DNA of 64,000 nucleotides from Clytia hemisphaerica (taxonomy: Eukaryota; Cnidaria; Hydrozoa; Leptothecata; Clytiidae): NCBI GenBank assembly GCA_902728285.1, contig CACVBU010001235.1, forward strand, positions 1,335,233 through 1,399,232. Direction: 5' to 3'. This document shows, in pieces, positions 1 through 11,604 of this stretch; position 1 is the stretch's first letter; every line of letters starts with the position of its first letter. The translations under genes and the position numbers were made by a program. The notes under the pieces are model-generated. The model had not been told where the DNA came from. It did not search any database and saw only the letters and a program-made list of their open reading frames with translations.

Positions 1-20
1 CAAAATTTGATGCAACCCCC

Positions 21-1155
21 TCAAAACCGAGGTGTCAACAGGATTTTTTCCTTATCTTTCAAGGCATTATTCACTCCCCATGTTAGCATAAATGAAAGTA
101 TATTCTCTCTTGAAAGAGGTTCATTGGGTCTATTACCAGTATTTGCTTCACAAAATTGCTTAAAGTAGAAATTTTTTAGGGTTTTAACCCAGTCCAAAAC
201 AGCAAAACTAGAAATTTAGAAAACTTGGTTCAAAGAACTTTGCTGATGTGTTAACCAAACTTTGTCAATGAACCTCCCCTTACAGTTATATGGATAATCA
301 AAGTTTTTCAGAAAATCATATCATGAGGATACCTTAATGATACTGATGTGTTGATTGGCGAAAATGAACCTTTATTTAGTAACTTTTTCATCTCTTGTAA
401 CTCCCTGAAAAAGATAACAAGTTTCAATTAAGGTCCTGAACTTACAATAATAGCCCTTCATCTTGAAGGGTTGACATAATAATACTGTAATGTACTTATT
501 TGCGATGTTTGCTTATATTAAGGTTTATGCAAATAAGTTTAAAGAAATAGAAACTCAAAGATAGTGTAAAAACTATTCAGTATGAGCAAAAGTTCACTGC
601 CAAAAAATGACCAACTCTAACAGTCGAAATGACACATTGTCATTATTAATGTACTTACCGTAATTCTGAGCTGCAACCAGTTCCATCATCAACAAGACTT
701 AAAATAAAATAACCAATACTTTTATGGACCTACCTGGTTATCAGAAGATCATTGAACATCCAAATATAAAATTCAGACATTCATCGGCATTTGAAAGTTT
801 TCTTTAATTGAAAATGAAAATTATCACTGCCATAAAATTAGTTTCTTTCTCAAAGTTGGCTACAACACAATTGAGTGTTTGTATTAAAAACCTTGTGTGC
901 AAAAACAAGGAAAATTGAAACTAAAATTTATGCTTCATTTTATTTAAGACGCTGATGATTAAAATAATAATTAACTATTGTGTAACTTACCTAGAAACCT
1001 GCGTGGATGAATATTTTGGAAACAAAAGTGGTGAATTGGGTTGACTGTCTTGTGACGATTCATTAGAACTCGGACTTTTCGAATCATATTCATTATCACT
1101 TGAATCTGTGCTTGAACTTGAACTGGATAGGTTATTCCTTGTTGAAGCAGTTTTT
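21..1155 (-). CDS. 3' end of an unrecognised four-exon (visible part) host gene
   Basis: Four short exons on the minus strand chain together without a stop: 991-1155, 659-697, 333-404 and 21-207. Each intron has a GT donor (GTAAGT, GTAAGTA, GTATCC) and an AG acceptor, and all three joins are phase 2. The first exon is rich in Ser, Asp and Asn. The second reads LVDDGTGCSSEL. The third contains LQEMKKLLNKGSF. The last is the most protein-like (VLDWVKTLKNFYFKQFCEA, then LSRENILSFML) and ends with TGA at 21-23. That three independent joins keep one frame open is the main support. I do not recognise the family. The start and upstream exons were not found; they would lie to the right, beyond the transposon at 1606-1931, or have been lost. 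The frame of the longest uninterrupted ORF here (971-1222) is not the one supported by splicing. Confidence 0.6.
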
Positions 1156-1605
1156 CTACAAAATTAAAAATTAAATATCTAATACCTACTATGATGGGTG
1201 TATTGGCCACCGCCCATACCAAATATCTAGGAGCAGGCCAATTGTTAATTCCTGGTTAATATTTAATTGCATTCGATTGGTTCAATTGATAATCATGTTT
1301 GATTGATTGTGTCAATTACGTTCGCTTGATCTTCGATTGCCTTATAGGACCTTTTTTTGCCTAATTCAATATCGGCCCCTTTTATGCCGGCCCTTATTAT
1401 GCCGCACCTATTCTGATGGGCATCTTGGCCGTCACCCATGCTCAAGATGCCTTCGGTCGATTGATTTGAGTGACACCGTCTGGCTATGTCACCTGTACAC
1501 TACTTTGAGTTCAGTAAGAGTATTGTCAGTTGGCAGGATTCCCATCTATATATTTGGGGGAACTCCTTTGGTCTAACTGGGGGGGGCACTGAACTTAACG
1601 ACTGA

Positions 1606-1931
1606 GGACCCTGCCGACGCACCGGACTTAATGTACACCGGACACGCGAAAGTCCGGTGTAAAATGAGAATTTTTTTCACCACCGGATAATCTATACACC
1701 GGACTTAAGGAAGTCGAATGTCCGGTGTCCGAGAAGGATAATTTTTTCCACCGGACAATCAAAACACCGGACCAGTCCGGTGCGTCCGGTGTTCCTAAAT
1801 TTTTTGTTTCATAAATGTCCGGCGTCCAAAATTCCCTGTATGCAACACCGGACTGACACCGGACTTATTGTGTCCGGTGTAGCGAAAGGATATTTTTTGC
1901 CACCGGACAGTCCGGTGCGTCGGCAGGGTCC
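1606..1931. mobile_element. Short inverted-repeat transposon (MITE), MULE- or hAT/P-like by target duplication
   Basis: The ends are perfect 23-bp inverted repeats beginning GGACCCTGCCGACGCACCGG (1606-1628 and the reverse complement at 1909-1931). TAACGACTGA is directly duplicated at 1596-1605 and 1932-1941. The interior is full of short CACCGGAC/GTCCGGTG motifs in both orientations, as in elements with subterminal transposase-binding repeats. There is no coding capacity. The base pair next to the repeat is palindromic, so the sequence is equally consistent with a 24-bp repeat and an 8-bp duplication AACGACTG. A 9-11 bp duplication suggests Mutator-like elements; 8 bp suggests hAT or P. Confidence 0.85.
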
Positions 1932-3716
1932 TAACGACTGACGGGGAGGTGCCGCTGGAGATTGAAAAACAGACCCTGACAGATACTAATCGTCAACGAA
2001 AAATGCTAAAATGATAAAAAAGTAGACCCTGTGCCCAGTCTGGAAAGAAGGGAAATGTTACGCCGAAGCTGCGCCAACTTAACTGCAAAAAGTTGAAGGC
2101 AGCAGATCTCAAATCTACGCTGGAGATATCAGGCGCACAAGCCGCAATTTCCAGACTAGCCCTGTGTCAGAGCAAGAAAAGTGACAAAAGGAACAATGTC
2201 CAGTGGCACGTCCCCGTATGGATGACATAAATTTTTTAAATAATTTTGGCACGGAATTCCAGGCAAACTTTAAAGAGAAAGTATTGGAATTCCATGAATT
2301 TTACTTAATTTTGCATTAAAGTATTGGAATTCCATGATTTTTTTAGGTTACAGTAACGGAATTCTACGGTTTTGACATTTGATAGGTATTTTGTAAATTT
2401 TTGTTACAGTATGGAAATTCCAGACTTACAGTACTTTCTTGAAAGCAATTTGCTACGGAAATTCAATGTCGTCCATCTGGGGTAACAAATAAAAACTGGA
2501 ATGGCCCATTCATTTTTGCCTAAGTACCTCCCCTGTGAGTGTCTAACCCAGGCAGTCGTTAAACAAAATAATACCCCTCCCCCTCCCCGCTTACGAAAAT
2601 TCTTTGAGTCTAACACCCCAGGTAGAATCTATGCACACACACAGCCAGTAAAACAGCTCACGTTCAATACAAGTGAGTTTGTGTAAATGCATCAGGGGTG
2701 TTCAGGGTATCATCTGTTTCTAAAGTCGAGAACAAAAAGTTCGTGATGGGGATGATAAGTTCCATTTCTTTTCTGTCTATAACTTTTCAACTTTAACAGT
2801 TTAAAGCTATCTGAACGCCACTTCAAGTCAAAAAGATGAAAATCTTACCTTTGTTTATTAAAGTTCTAAAGACTTTGCCTTTTTTCTTCATAGTTTATAA
2901 AAGAAATGGAATGGTTTTTCGTTGAAGATCTTCCTTGTGTGTCTTTCGAGTTTTGGTTTGAATGTTTGTTCATTTTTTTTCATGGAATCTCCTCGCTTTT
3001 TAGTGTGAATAATTTACAGACCAACTTAAAAAAAAAGAAGGCAAATCTAAGGATTTTATGACCAAAATTTCATCTAAATATGACAAATACTTTATATTCC
3101 AACAATATGTTATGTTCTCAATGATCCTCAGCATCAAAACATTATAAAAAAACTATAATTAAAAAATTAATTTGGTCTGTAAAATGTTTAAATATTATCA
3201 CATGGAGACCATAATGCAATTTTGCGTTTTCACTCGCACATTTCAAGGGGATCCACTCGGGTGGTCCATATTGGGGGTCCATAATGGGGTCCATATTGGT
3301 GGTCCATATCGGGGGTCCACGGTTTGTCTTCTCCCGGACCAAACCTATGTTACACATAGAGAATACTAACTTTTCATCTCTTTCTTCTTAGCCATTTGTT
3401 TATATTATAGTGATTTATAGGCTGAGTATAGAGATAACAGCTATTTCTGAGACCCCATTTTTCACCTCCCCCTTTTACACAACTCTAATTTTTTATTGTT
3501 AGAACCACCCCTATTACCTTATTTTTGCCACTTCTCTTGCATCCCAGAGGTCAACCTGTGGGATTGTGTGTGTACGTGTACATTGTGTGTTTTTCCAATA
3601 CTGACCATTTTTCATTTTTAAATCTTTTTTTTTTTTTTTTTCTTTACATCTTTATACTTTATTTTAATCTCCATTTTTTAACACTTACTCTCTTTCTCTT
3701 TTCTGTATCTACAATC
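1932..3716. other. Intergenic, with small repeats
   Basis: No supported gene. At about 2250-2470 the motif GGAATTCCA and variants recur at irregular spacing. At 3250-3320 a short minisatellite of GGTCCATATTGGGG-like units is present. A poly-T-rich tract at 3620-3660 precedes the LINE ORF and produces a spurious phenylalanine-rich N-terminal extension. Confidence 0.5.
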
Positions 3717-6700
3717 ATGTCCACACCTATTAATGATAACAAATGTGGTTTCTGCCTAAAAGTAGTCGCCAATTCTCATAAGGGTGTTTTCTGTGATATT
3801 TGTCAAAGGTGGGTCCATATAAAATGTAATAAAACCTCAGATAATGAATATCAAAGACTCGTTTTAGATGACAACACTTGGTTTTTTCAAAAATGTTACA
3901 ACAAAGAAATGCCATTCACCACACTCACAAATGAAGGGCTAAAACTTTGTCTTCAAGGTAAGAATATTCTACATGAATATCTTTATGACCCCAATCAGTC
4001 TCTCAATATTGAATTCTATAAGGATATTAAGCAGTCACTCAACTCAAACGAGCAGCAAAATAATGTATGTCCATACCGGACTTTGAGTGAGATCAATCAA
4101 ATTGTTAGTAAGGAACAGTCGATTTCAGCTTTCCATCTTAACATTGCATCTTTAGATCTTCACCTGACTGAACTAAATAATGTCATCAAAAATTATGATT
4201 TTGATATTGTAGGAATTACTGAAACTGGCTATAAGGACGAATCTCTAGCTAAAGACTCAGCTATTTTGAACGATTATAACCACTTTGATTCTTGCACTGC
4301 TACAAATAAAGGTGGTGCTAGACTTTACCTTACTAAAGCAATTGATTCTTTGCCTAGGGAGGATATGAAAATTTACAACGACAAGTTAGTTGAATCTGTC
4401 ATTAGGGAAATTGTAAATGAAAATGAACCAAATTATATTGTAGCATGTATTTATAGGCACCCTCGAATATCTCAAACTGATATTGATGAATTTCTTATCC
4501 TGTATTCAAACTTGCTGGATAAAATAACTACAGAAAACAAAAAAGCTATCATTGTTGGAGACTTCAACCTTGATCTCTTAAAATCTAAAGACAATCCAAA
4601 AATTGCTGATTTCTTACACACAAACCTTTCTAGCTTTTTCACACCAACAATAACTTCCCCAAATTCTAAAACTTAGATTGATAATATTTTCACCAATATG
4701 AATGTTTCTTTTGAGTCTTGTAACTTAATTTGTGGAATTTCCGAACACCTCCACCAGGTTACAACTTTTGACATTAAAACGAACAAAACTACACCTACTA
4801 AAACTGCCTGGAGGGACTTCTCTAAATTTAACAATGAAAATTTTATCCTAGATTACCTTGACATATCCTGGGAAGAGGAGCTGAAAAACAAAGACACAAA
4901 TCAAAAACTCGAATTTTTTATTGAATATACAAATACAGTTTTGAACAGACACGCACCAATCAAATCTTCATGGAAAAAACGTAAAGTGCCAAATAATCCA
5001 TGGGTCACAAAAGGACTTTTAAAATCAATAGAAACAAGAGAAAAATTACATAAAAAATACCTGAAGGCAAAAGATCCCGACATAAAAGAGGCCAAGTTCA
5101 AAGATTTCAAAAAATATAAAAATCTTTTACTGAGACTACTGAGGAAAAGCAAAAACATTTTCTACAAAAACTTTTTTGATGAGAACAATAAAAATCTCCA
5201 AAACACTTGGAGAGGTATAAATGAGCTGATCAATAGGAAATCAAAACTAGACCTCGGTCCTAAAATTATTATTAACAATAAAAGAGAAATTAAATCAGAT
5301 AATAAGATGGCATCAATTTTTAACAATTTCTATCAATCTGTTGCTGAAGAGCTAAAACAAGAAATTCCTCCAGCCAAAAATTCATACATAATACTCATTG
5401 TTTCTAGCCCCCACTACGTCTTTCTTTATTTATAAGATTATTTTAAAAAATTGTAATGAGAACAAAGCCACAGGACCATACAGTATACCACCAAAGATTC
5501 TCAAACCCATTGCTCCGACAGCTAGTGATTTCCTCTCTCATATCTTTAACGAATGTTTTGAAATCGGGCTATACCCTGACTGTCTCAAAAAAGCAATCAT
5601 AAAACCTCTCCACAAAAAAGACAGTAAAATGTGTGTAGGTAACTATAGACCAATTTCATTACTCTCAAATGTTAACAAAATATTTGAAAAGCTACTCCAT
5701 TCTAGACTTGTTAACTTCCTTGACAAAAATAATTTTATTTCTAAATACCAATTTGGATTTCGCAAAGGCCACAACACGAACCATGCTATTATAGCTCTCA
5801 CTGAATACATTAGAGAGTCCCTTGACAACAATAATTTTGCTGCAGGAATTTTCATAGATCTAAAAAAAGCTTTTGACACGGTGGAACACAGTATTCTCAT
5901 TGACAAACTAGACTATTATGGTGTTAGGGGGAATGAACTAGAGCTCTTCAAATCTTATCTCACAAATAGGTCCCACTGTGTTCAAATTCGTGAGTCTTCC
6001 TCTGACTTTATCCCTTGTGTCTATGGAGTCCCCCAAGGCTCGGTACTTGGCCCCCTTCTGTTCATCATATATATAAACGATCTACATATCTGTATTAAAA
6101 ACTCAAGAACTTTCCACTTTGCTGATGACACAAGTCTAGTTTGTCAAGAAAGCTCTCTCAAACGTCTGAATTCTAAAGTAAACTATGATCTTTCTCTTCT
6201 TGTCCAATGGTTAAAGGGCTAATAAAATCTGCTTAAATGCATCCAAAACCAAAATTATTCTCTTCAAAAAGCCTCAGAAAGAAGTTACAAAACACTTAGA
6301 TTTTCGACTCAGTGGTCAAAAGTTAAAACTATCATCAGTAGCTGTTTATCCAGGAGTCCTAATTGATGAAACCCTTTCTTGGAATGAACAAATGCATGAC
6401 CTAACAAAAAAACTCTCAAGATCAGTTGGCTCCCTAGCCAAACTCAGATATTATATCTGTTATAGGACCCTGATATCTATATACTATGCCCTAGTAGACT
6501 CTCATGTCAATTACTGTCTTCAGACACTTGGTTACATCACAGAGCTGCACTGGAATAAACTTCAAGTAATACAAAATAAAGCCCTTAGACTCATCAATTT
6601 TAAATCCCCAAGAGATTCTGCTAAGCCACTGAATATAAAAACGAGAATACTGCCTCTAAAAATGCAATTACATCTACGAAACTGTCTGTTTGGATTTGAC

Positions 6701-6964
6701 TTTGTAAATGATAATCTACCTTCTTACTTCCAATCTTTCTTTAGGTACTACAAAAATAATGAAGTAAATAACGAAGATGACCCAGAAGATGGTAATGATC
6801 CTCATAATACTAGATCCTCTCCCCTGAGATTTAACATATCTGAGTCAACATCTATTAAATATGGTAAGTATAATGTGGTAAGTAGCGTTGTCAGAGATTG
6901 GAATCTATATAATGACAAACTAAATATTGGTGATCTGAAAAGCTCACCTAAATCTCAATTTTAA
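3717..6964 (+). pseudogene. CR1/L2-like LINE: PHD-like finger, AP endonuclease, reverse transcriptase (broken)
   Basis: I start at the ATG at 3717 (MSTPINDNKCGFC); the ORF is open further upstream only through a low-complexity T-rich tract. A PHD-like Cys/His cluster (CGFC, CDIC, WVHIKC) is followed by an exonuclease-endonuclease domain (SAFHLNIASL, IVGITETG, GDFNLDLL). The reverse transcriptase has NKATGPYSIPPKIL, NYRPISLLSNVNKIFEKL, QFGFRKGHNT, the catalytic-site segment LKKAFDTVEH, VPQGSVLGPLLF and FADDTSLV. The C-terminal part runs 6392-6964. Lesions: a TAG at 4674-4676, probably from a CAG codon just before IDNIF; a frameshift near 5380-5410 before the thumb/finger region; and a one-base insertion near 6218-6222 after VQWLK. 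All domains are otherwise readable, so this is a fairly young full-length or near full-length copy. The clade is inferred from motif style. Confidence 0.85.
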
Positions 6965-7340
6965 AACCACCTACATGAATACCTCCTAACAAAATTTGCA
7001 GTTTTTTTTTTTTTTTTTTTTTTTCTCTGTATTTTATTATTATTATTTAAAATTTTTTTTTTTCCTTCTCTTACTCTCTCTCTTTCTCTCTTTCTCTCCT
7101 CACACAACACACTCGTCCTACGTCTTAACCTATTGGTTTGTATTTGACTAAGTGGACTGTTGCGAATTTAAAAAGCAAACCCAGGTCTCAAGTGGCCCCA
7201 CTAGTTTCATAAACTATTTCACTTGGTGTCCTTCTTTGAAACTCCCCATCCCATTCAAGACCCGAAAGGTTTTATTTTTAAGATTTTATCCCATGCACTG
7301 GTTGGGAATATATTAATATTAATACATTTAACTCCTTAGG
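6965..7340 (+). other. Probable 3' UTR of the LINE
   Basis: After the stop come a 20+ bp T tract (about 7003-7024), a TTA-rich stretch and a CT-rich microsatellite (about 7070-7100), then about 200 bp of unique sequence. No clear 3' boundary or target duplication was identified. Confidence 0.4.
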
Positions 7341-7369
7341 AAACAAAACAGATAACTTCTTTTTTATCA

Positions 7370-7462
7370 GTTTGAGTTATTTATATATCAATACTTATAG
7401 TGAAGATATGTAATATCTGTCATTTTAGAAAGGAAAAGTATTGATATATAAATAACTCAAAC
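7370..7462. repeat. 27-bp perfect inverted repeat (hairpin)
   Basis: GTTTGAGTTATTTATATATC and seven more bases at 7370-7396 are matched exactly in reverse complement at 7436-7462, with a 39-bp spacer. Weaker matching continues outward with a small gap. It could be a tiny foldback element. Confidence 0.7.
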
Positions 7463-7857
7463 TAATAAAAACGAAAAAAAGTTAAGAATATTTTTGTTAA
7501 TTATGTATATTTACGATTTTTTTTGGTATTTTTAATTTTTTAATCATTCCGAAACAGAGGGTAATTTAGCAAAACGTTAAAGGGAATTTAAATAGTGGTA
7601 TGTGAAAGAAAAACCTATTCCAAATGAAGATACAAGAAAAGTATATATAGTAAATGGAAACACTAAAGACAAAACCCACAAAACAAAAAGACAATACGAA
7701 TTACAACAAAAATCTAGAATGAACATTCACAGAAAATCAATCAGGTTGGAGTTTGAAAAGAAAAATGTAATGACATAGAAATCTGTCAATGTAAAACTAG
7801 TGATCTAAAATGACTATAAGGAAGAAAGCAGCTCAATGTGAGTTGAGATGGAAAAAA
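7463..7857. other. No gene seen
   Basis: AT-rich sequence without a convincing ORF or repeat structure. The last 40 bases (AGCTCAATGTGAGT) resemble the sequence just after the SINE (about 8122-8140). Confidence 0.5.
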
Positions 7858-8112
7858 GTGACCGGGTAGCTCAGTCGGTAGAGCATTCGCCTTACAATCT
7901 AAGGGTTGTGGGTTCGATCCCCAGTCACCAGTCATCAGCGGATGAGTAGCTTAGATTGGGTAATCTGATCTAGGCGTTACTGGGAGCTGAGAGTAGGTGT
8001 GGCGCTCCACCTCAGCATTCGATCTCCCAGGTCTAGCGCAAATAGAAAAGGGGATAGACTCCCTCACTCCCGGCTCCGCCGACAGCCACCAGATGAATAT
8101 ACTTACTACTTA
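7858..8112 (+). mobile_element. tRNA-derived SINE
   Basis: The head is tRNA-like. Box A is TAGCTCAGTCGG (7867-7878) and box B is GGTTCGATCCC (about 7911-7921). GTGAC at 7858-7862 pairs with GTCAC at 7924-7928 as an acceptor stem. The anticodon arm is not a proper 5-bp stem and the spacing between acceptor and D arm is too long, so it is not a working tRNA gene. A GC-richer body of about 180 bp follows (about 7929-8090), ending in a TACTTACTACTTACTT-like tail. The flanks (GGAAGAAAGCAGCTCAATGTG and GGAAAGAAGTAACTCAATATG) are similar, possibly a diverged target duplication. Confidence 0.7.
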
Positions 8113-8581
8113 CTTGGAAAGAAGTAACTCAATATGAGTCAAAAAATATATTTCAAGAAAACGCAGAATCTGTTCCTCAGTTTCCGACCTACACAGGATT
8201 TCAGCCTTTTACGAGAATATCCTCCTATATGATGGAAAGAGTTTTTTTTTATCTTTCTATGTTTGTTAGTTTGTTTGGACTGCAGGTCGGTTCAGGGTTA
8301 TGGAATCCGGGGGAGGCTGAGTGTTGGACGTCCTTAAAACATGTTTAAAGCTGCTGCACTTGTCGCAAGTCGGGGACTCCAGATTGCATTGGTTGGGTTT
8401 TGAGTGTTTTTTGGTGTTAGTGTTTATGTGATTGCTGTTTTGTCTTTCTGCTTGGCTTTTTAAACTTTATGTCTATCGGTTTGTTGGTTCTTTTTCGCTT
8501 AAAATTCTCATTTCTTGACAGAATGTTTGATTGGTTTGGAAAAATTCAAAAAAATGGAAAAAGCGTAGAATGTGTGGAATT

Positions 8582-8829
8582 TACGAATTCAAAGACACTT
8601 ACCTGTATGTTGAAGTTTACTGAGAATTCTACAAATTCTAGTTTTCAGGTAAATAAGGAAAAACCCTATTTCCGGAAAAACATGAGACTGTGTACTGCTG
8701 CGAAAAAATGATTCACTGTGCCGCCCACGCTCACTATATCTCACCTAACTCCCTATTTACCTGGAAACTAGAATTTGTAGAATTCTCATTCAACTTCAAT
8801 TTACAGGTAAGTCTCGTTGAATTCGTATA
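8582..8829. repeat. Imperfect inverted repeat, about 75-bp arms
   Basis: 8582-8657 and 8751-8829 are inverted copies. Each contains ACTTACCTGTA.., TGAGAATTCTACAAATTCTA and a CAGGTAAAT block. The spacer is about 95 bp. The arms differ by scattered substitutions. The ORFs reported on either side of this hairpin (8469-8711, 8690-8881) are not supported as genes. Confidence 0.65.
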
Positions 8830-8932
8830 TTTCTTCGTCAGATGTTTAGTATCAAACTTTGTGTATCTAAAACCTCTTTAAAGAAATCAAAACTCTCCAT
8901 TAAGTATGCACCATGCTAATTACGGCGTCAAT

Positions 8933-8992
8933 AAAGATTTGCCTGTGAATTGAAAAGATTTGCCTGTAAATTGAAGAGATTTGCTGTAGTAG
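8933..8992. repeat. Short tandem repeat, about 20-bp unit, three copies
   Basis: AAGATTTGCCTGTGAATTGA is repeated three times with small changes. The motif CCTGTAAATTGAAG also occurs in the neighbouring inverted repeat, so the two may share an origin. Confidence 0.55.
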
Positions 8993-9370
8993 TCACTATC
9001 TATATAATAGCATCCAAAATTTAGCAATATCTCTTTTGGGGATTACAAACTCTAAAACAAGAAGAAACATATTTCCTTCTACTGTTACTGGGCTTACTGT
9101 TTCACTGGACTTTTTTATGAAATTTCATACAAACATTTGAGGATAGGCAAAAACAGTTTTAGAGTTTTGATGAGAAATGAGTAGCGCAAAGAAAGTTAAA
9201 AAAGGACAAATTTATTTCTCACTAAAAGCAAAAAGAAGAGCCGATTTGTATTGTATCTATCGCCACCCTCCAAGAAATTTTGGATCAGCATGCTGTATGT
9301 AAGACTTGCCACAACAAAATAACAACCAGAAGGTCAGTGTGTTACTTTTTCCTACCAAACTGAACTGTGT

Positions 9371-9835
9371 TTGTCAGTTGACTATAATATGACGCCAAAG
9401 CAGGAGAAAATCTTCGAACTCAATGGGATGGTGTTGTGCTTGCGAAAAAACCAAACAAAAAGAGGTCCCTGGAGTGCTCATACCAAACGAATTGTGACAT
9501 GTGTTCAGCAGACTTTAGCTAAAAACTTGAAAAAAGAAGCTGAGAAGGTAAAGATTTTATGGCGAATGAAATTGAAAATGAAGATGGAAAAGATATTATG
9601 AGCATTGCTGTGATCGTGGACGGGTCGTGGGGAAAGAGAGGTGCCTTATGGCCCACTAAATCCAATCAATAATGAGGAATGTGTTTCGCATATCACCAAG
9701 AGAATGGGAACTGGGTTGAAAGATATTGTCGAAAAGCACAGAGGTAACAATGTTGTAAACATATTTGCAAAGAAAAGTTTGTTCTTGTCATGTCAACAAT
9801 ATGTCAAAAACTTCATAAGTCAAAATCGATTTTGA
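9371..9835 (+). pseudogene. Mutator-like (MULE-type) transposase fragment
   Basis: Two adjacent reading frames carry motifs I associate with the metazoan Mutator-like transposase domain. IAVIVDGSWGKRG lies around 9602-9640; the usual form is VDGTWQKRG, with the first catalytic Asp. EECVSHITKRMGTGLKDI lies around 9671-9730; the usual form is C.GHVQKRMGT.LR. The segment normally between these motifs is missing and the frame changes between them, so this is an internally deleted remnant. The upstream part (9371-9600) is basic and could be its N-terminal region. No terminal repeats were found next to it. Confidence 0.6.
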
Positions 9836-9879
9836 TTTTTCCAACATGAATAGCACCTGAATAGCCTACACCATTTAGA

Positions 9880-10200
9880 ATCTCGGAACAAGTTGCAGAT
9901 GCTTACGTTATGCTGTTTAATGCATCATTAAAACAATCATCAGTGCCAAATGACTGGAAACAGACTCGTATAACTCCCATACACAAAAGTAACAACAAAT
10001 TTAAATCAAAAGCAGAGAACTGCCGGCCAGTGAGTCTCACTTCCATTTCGTGTAAACTCCTAGAGCATGTTCTACATAGTCATATCATAAATCACCTGGA
10101 GGAATATTATCCAACAATCAGCATGGTTTCCGTAAGAACCGCTCATGCGAAAACCAACTCCTAACTGCTGTAAAGGACTTTGGTAAGTCTTTAAACAATT
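9880..10200 (+). pseudogene. LINE reverse transcriptase, 5' piece of a split copy
   Basis: Translated reverse transcriptase motifs are ASLKQSSVPNDWKQTRITPI, ENCRPVSLTSISCKLLEH and, one frame over, HGFRKNRSCENQLLTAVKDF, with one frameshift near 10120. The reading stops at about 10200 (GKSLNN). The matching continuation, LLDFSKAFDKV, resumes at about 12904, so one LINE copy has been split by about 2.7 kb. Confidence 0.75.
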
Positions 10201-10206
10201 ATAGGT

Positions 10207-11033
10207 TTTTCACTAAATGTGACATTTGGAACTGGCCTTTTTCAAACCAAGTTGGCTTTTGTAATAAAATAAGAATAAGCAAGTATCTATAGAAATGTCA
10301 CCATAACAACTTCGAGGCTTATTTTATGCATATTTGTTCATTTAGTCTTAACTGACTATCCCTGAAATCCCTGAATGCCTCAAATGAGTTGTCTATGCTC
10401 GTGATTCTACTAGATCCATTCCAGCCGCGGCTTCTCTATTCAGGATTATGAAATTTGATCAAAATGGAAACCGTCGTACATTGACCGCTGACGAATTTGC
10501 TGCGAATTTGCTGAGAATTTGAGGATCATTCTTGGAAAGCAAAATCAAAAGAGTGACGTAACTATGGACGACTTCAAACTTGCTCTGTGGCATATATAGT
10601 TTATTATTTTTTTTTCAATAGGTTTTTAATCAACATTAATATTATTATGATGACTTTGACCAGTTTGCGATTATGAGCATATGAATGTCTGAAAATATTT
10701 AATATTTTAAATTGGAAGGAAAAGTTTTCTTTTAAAGATTCTTTTTCGAATAATAAATTTTGGATTATTTGCTGAAAAAAAGTCTTTCTGTGAGTTTTGT
10801 GACTAGCTTGGTCTGGCTAATCCACTGAATTCATTCAAAATGAAGACTTACTTATGACTTTAATATATATTTTATCTAAACTTTCTGGCAAATTTTTAAT
10901 CAGAAATTTATAGGCAAAAAGAAGCAAACTTACTAAACTATGCAACGTGGTTCAAGCCATATGACTTGATTCTAGTATAAATGCTAACCTGGTTCAAAAT
11001 TGGCCAGTTCAAAGTGCCACATTTAGTGACAAA
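10207..11033. mobile_element. Possible inverted-repeat element inside the split LINE
   Basis: About 55 bp at 10207-10262 (TCACTAAATGTGACATTTGG) recur in inverted orientation, with some mismatches, at 10979-11033. The left arm begins exactly where LINE coding sequence stops. The centre contains a short coding-like stretch on plus (about 10430-10610, around LTADEF), not identified. No clear target duplication is visible. Confidence 0.5.
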
Positions 11034-11604
11034 CTGATCAAAATTTTGACGATTGAGGCTTCAAATAACATTTAGTATTCGCTTTGCTTAAAACCCTAAA
11101 ATCACAATTTAGCCAAAAATTTTTCGATTTTAGTGCTGTTGGCAACCCAGTGCATAATTCTGAAAGGCCCATTAGGATAAAATCTTACAGGAACAATGTT
11201 TTGGAATAGATTTCTACATGGCAACCTCAATAAAAAAGTTCCAAATTGAGCAGAAAGCGTAGAATACGCTGTAGGTCAATTTTAACAAATTTTGGTATTC
11301 TGGCTAACCCAGTGCGTACCAGTACCAGACCCCAAATTTCATTTTAGACTAATGACATCATCAATGACCTTTATGGATGCCATTTGACCAAAAAAACTCA
11401 AATATAATCCAAAGACAGACTCAGAACAGCAGATGCAAGCACCACACAAAAATGCCCATTTTTAAGCATTCTGGCCAACTTGGTGCATAGGGGTAGCAGG
11501 CTGAATATAGATTTTCAGCCAAAATGAGTATGATTTTCGGAATCAGCACCCAAAAAATGTCCAAAATCAACTTGTCCTGGCAAAAGTGATGATTATGCCC
11601 CCCC

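Noticed and set aside
3525..3716. N-terminal hydrophobic extension of the LINE ORF as a signal or membrane segment
   Set aside because: The phenylalanine run comes from a poly-T tract. The ATG at 3717 directly before the PHD-like finger is the better start.
7858..7930. Functional tRNA gene
   Set aside because: Box A, box B and a partial acceptor stem are present, but the anticodon arm does not form and there is extra sequence before the D arm. It is the head of a SINE.
10430..10610. EF-hand-like stretch around DQNGNRRTLTADEF
   Set aside because: Spacing does not fit the 12-residue calcium loop, and a local duplication and stop break the frame.
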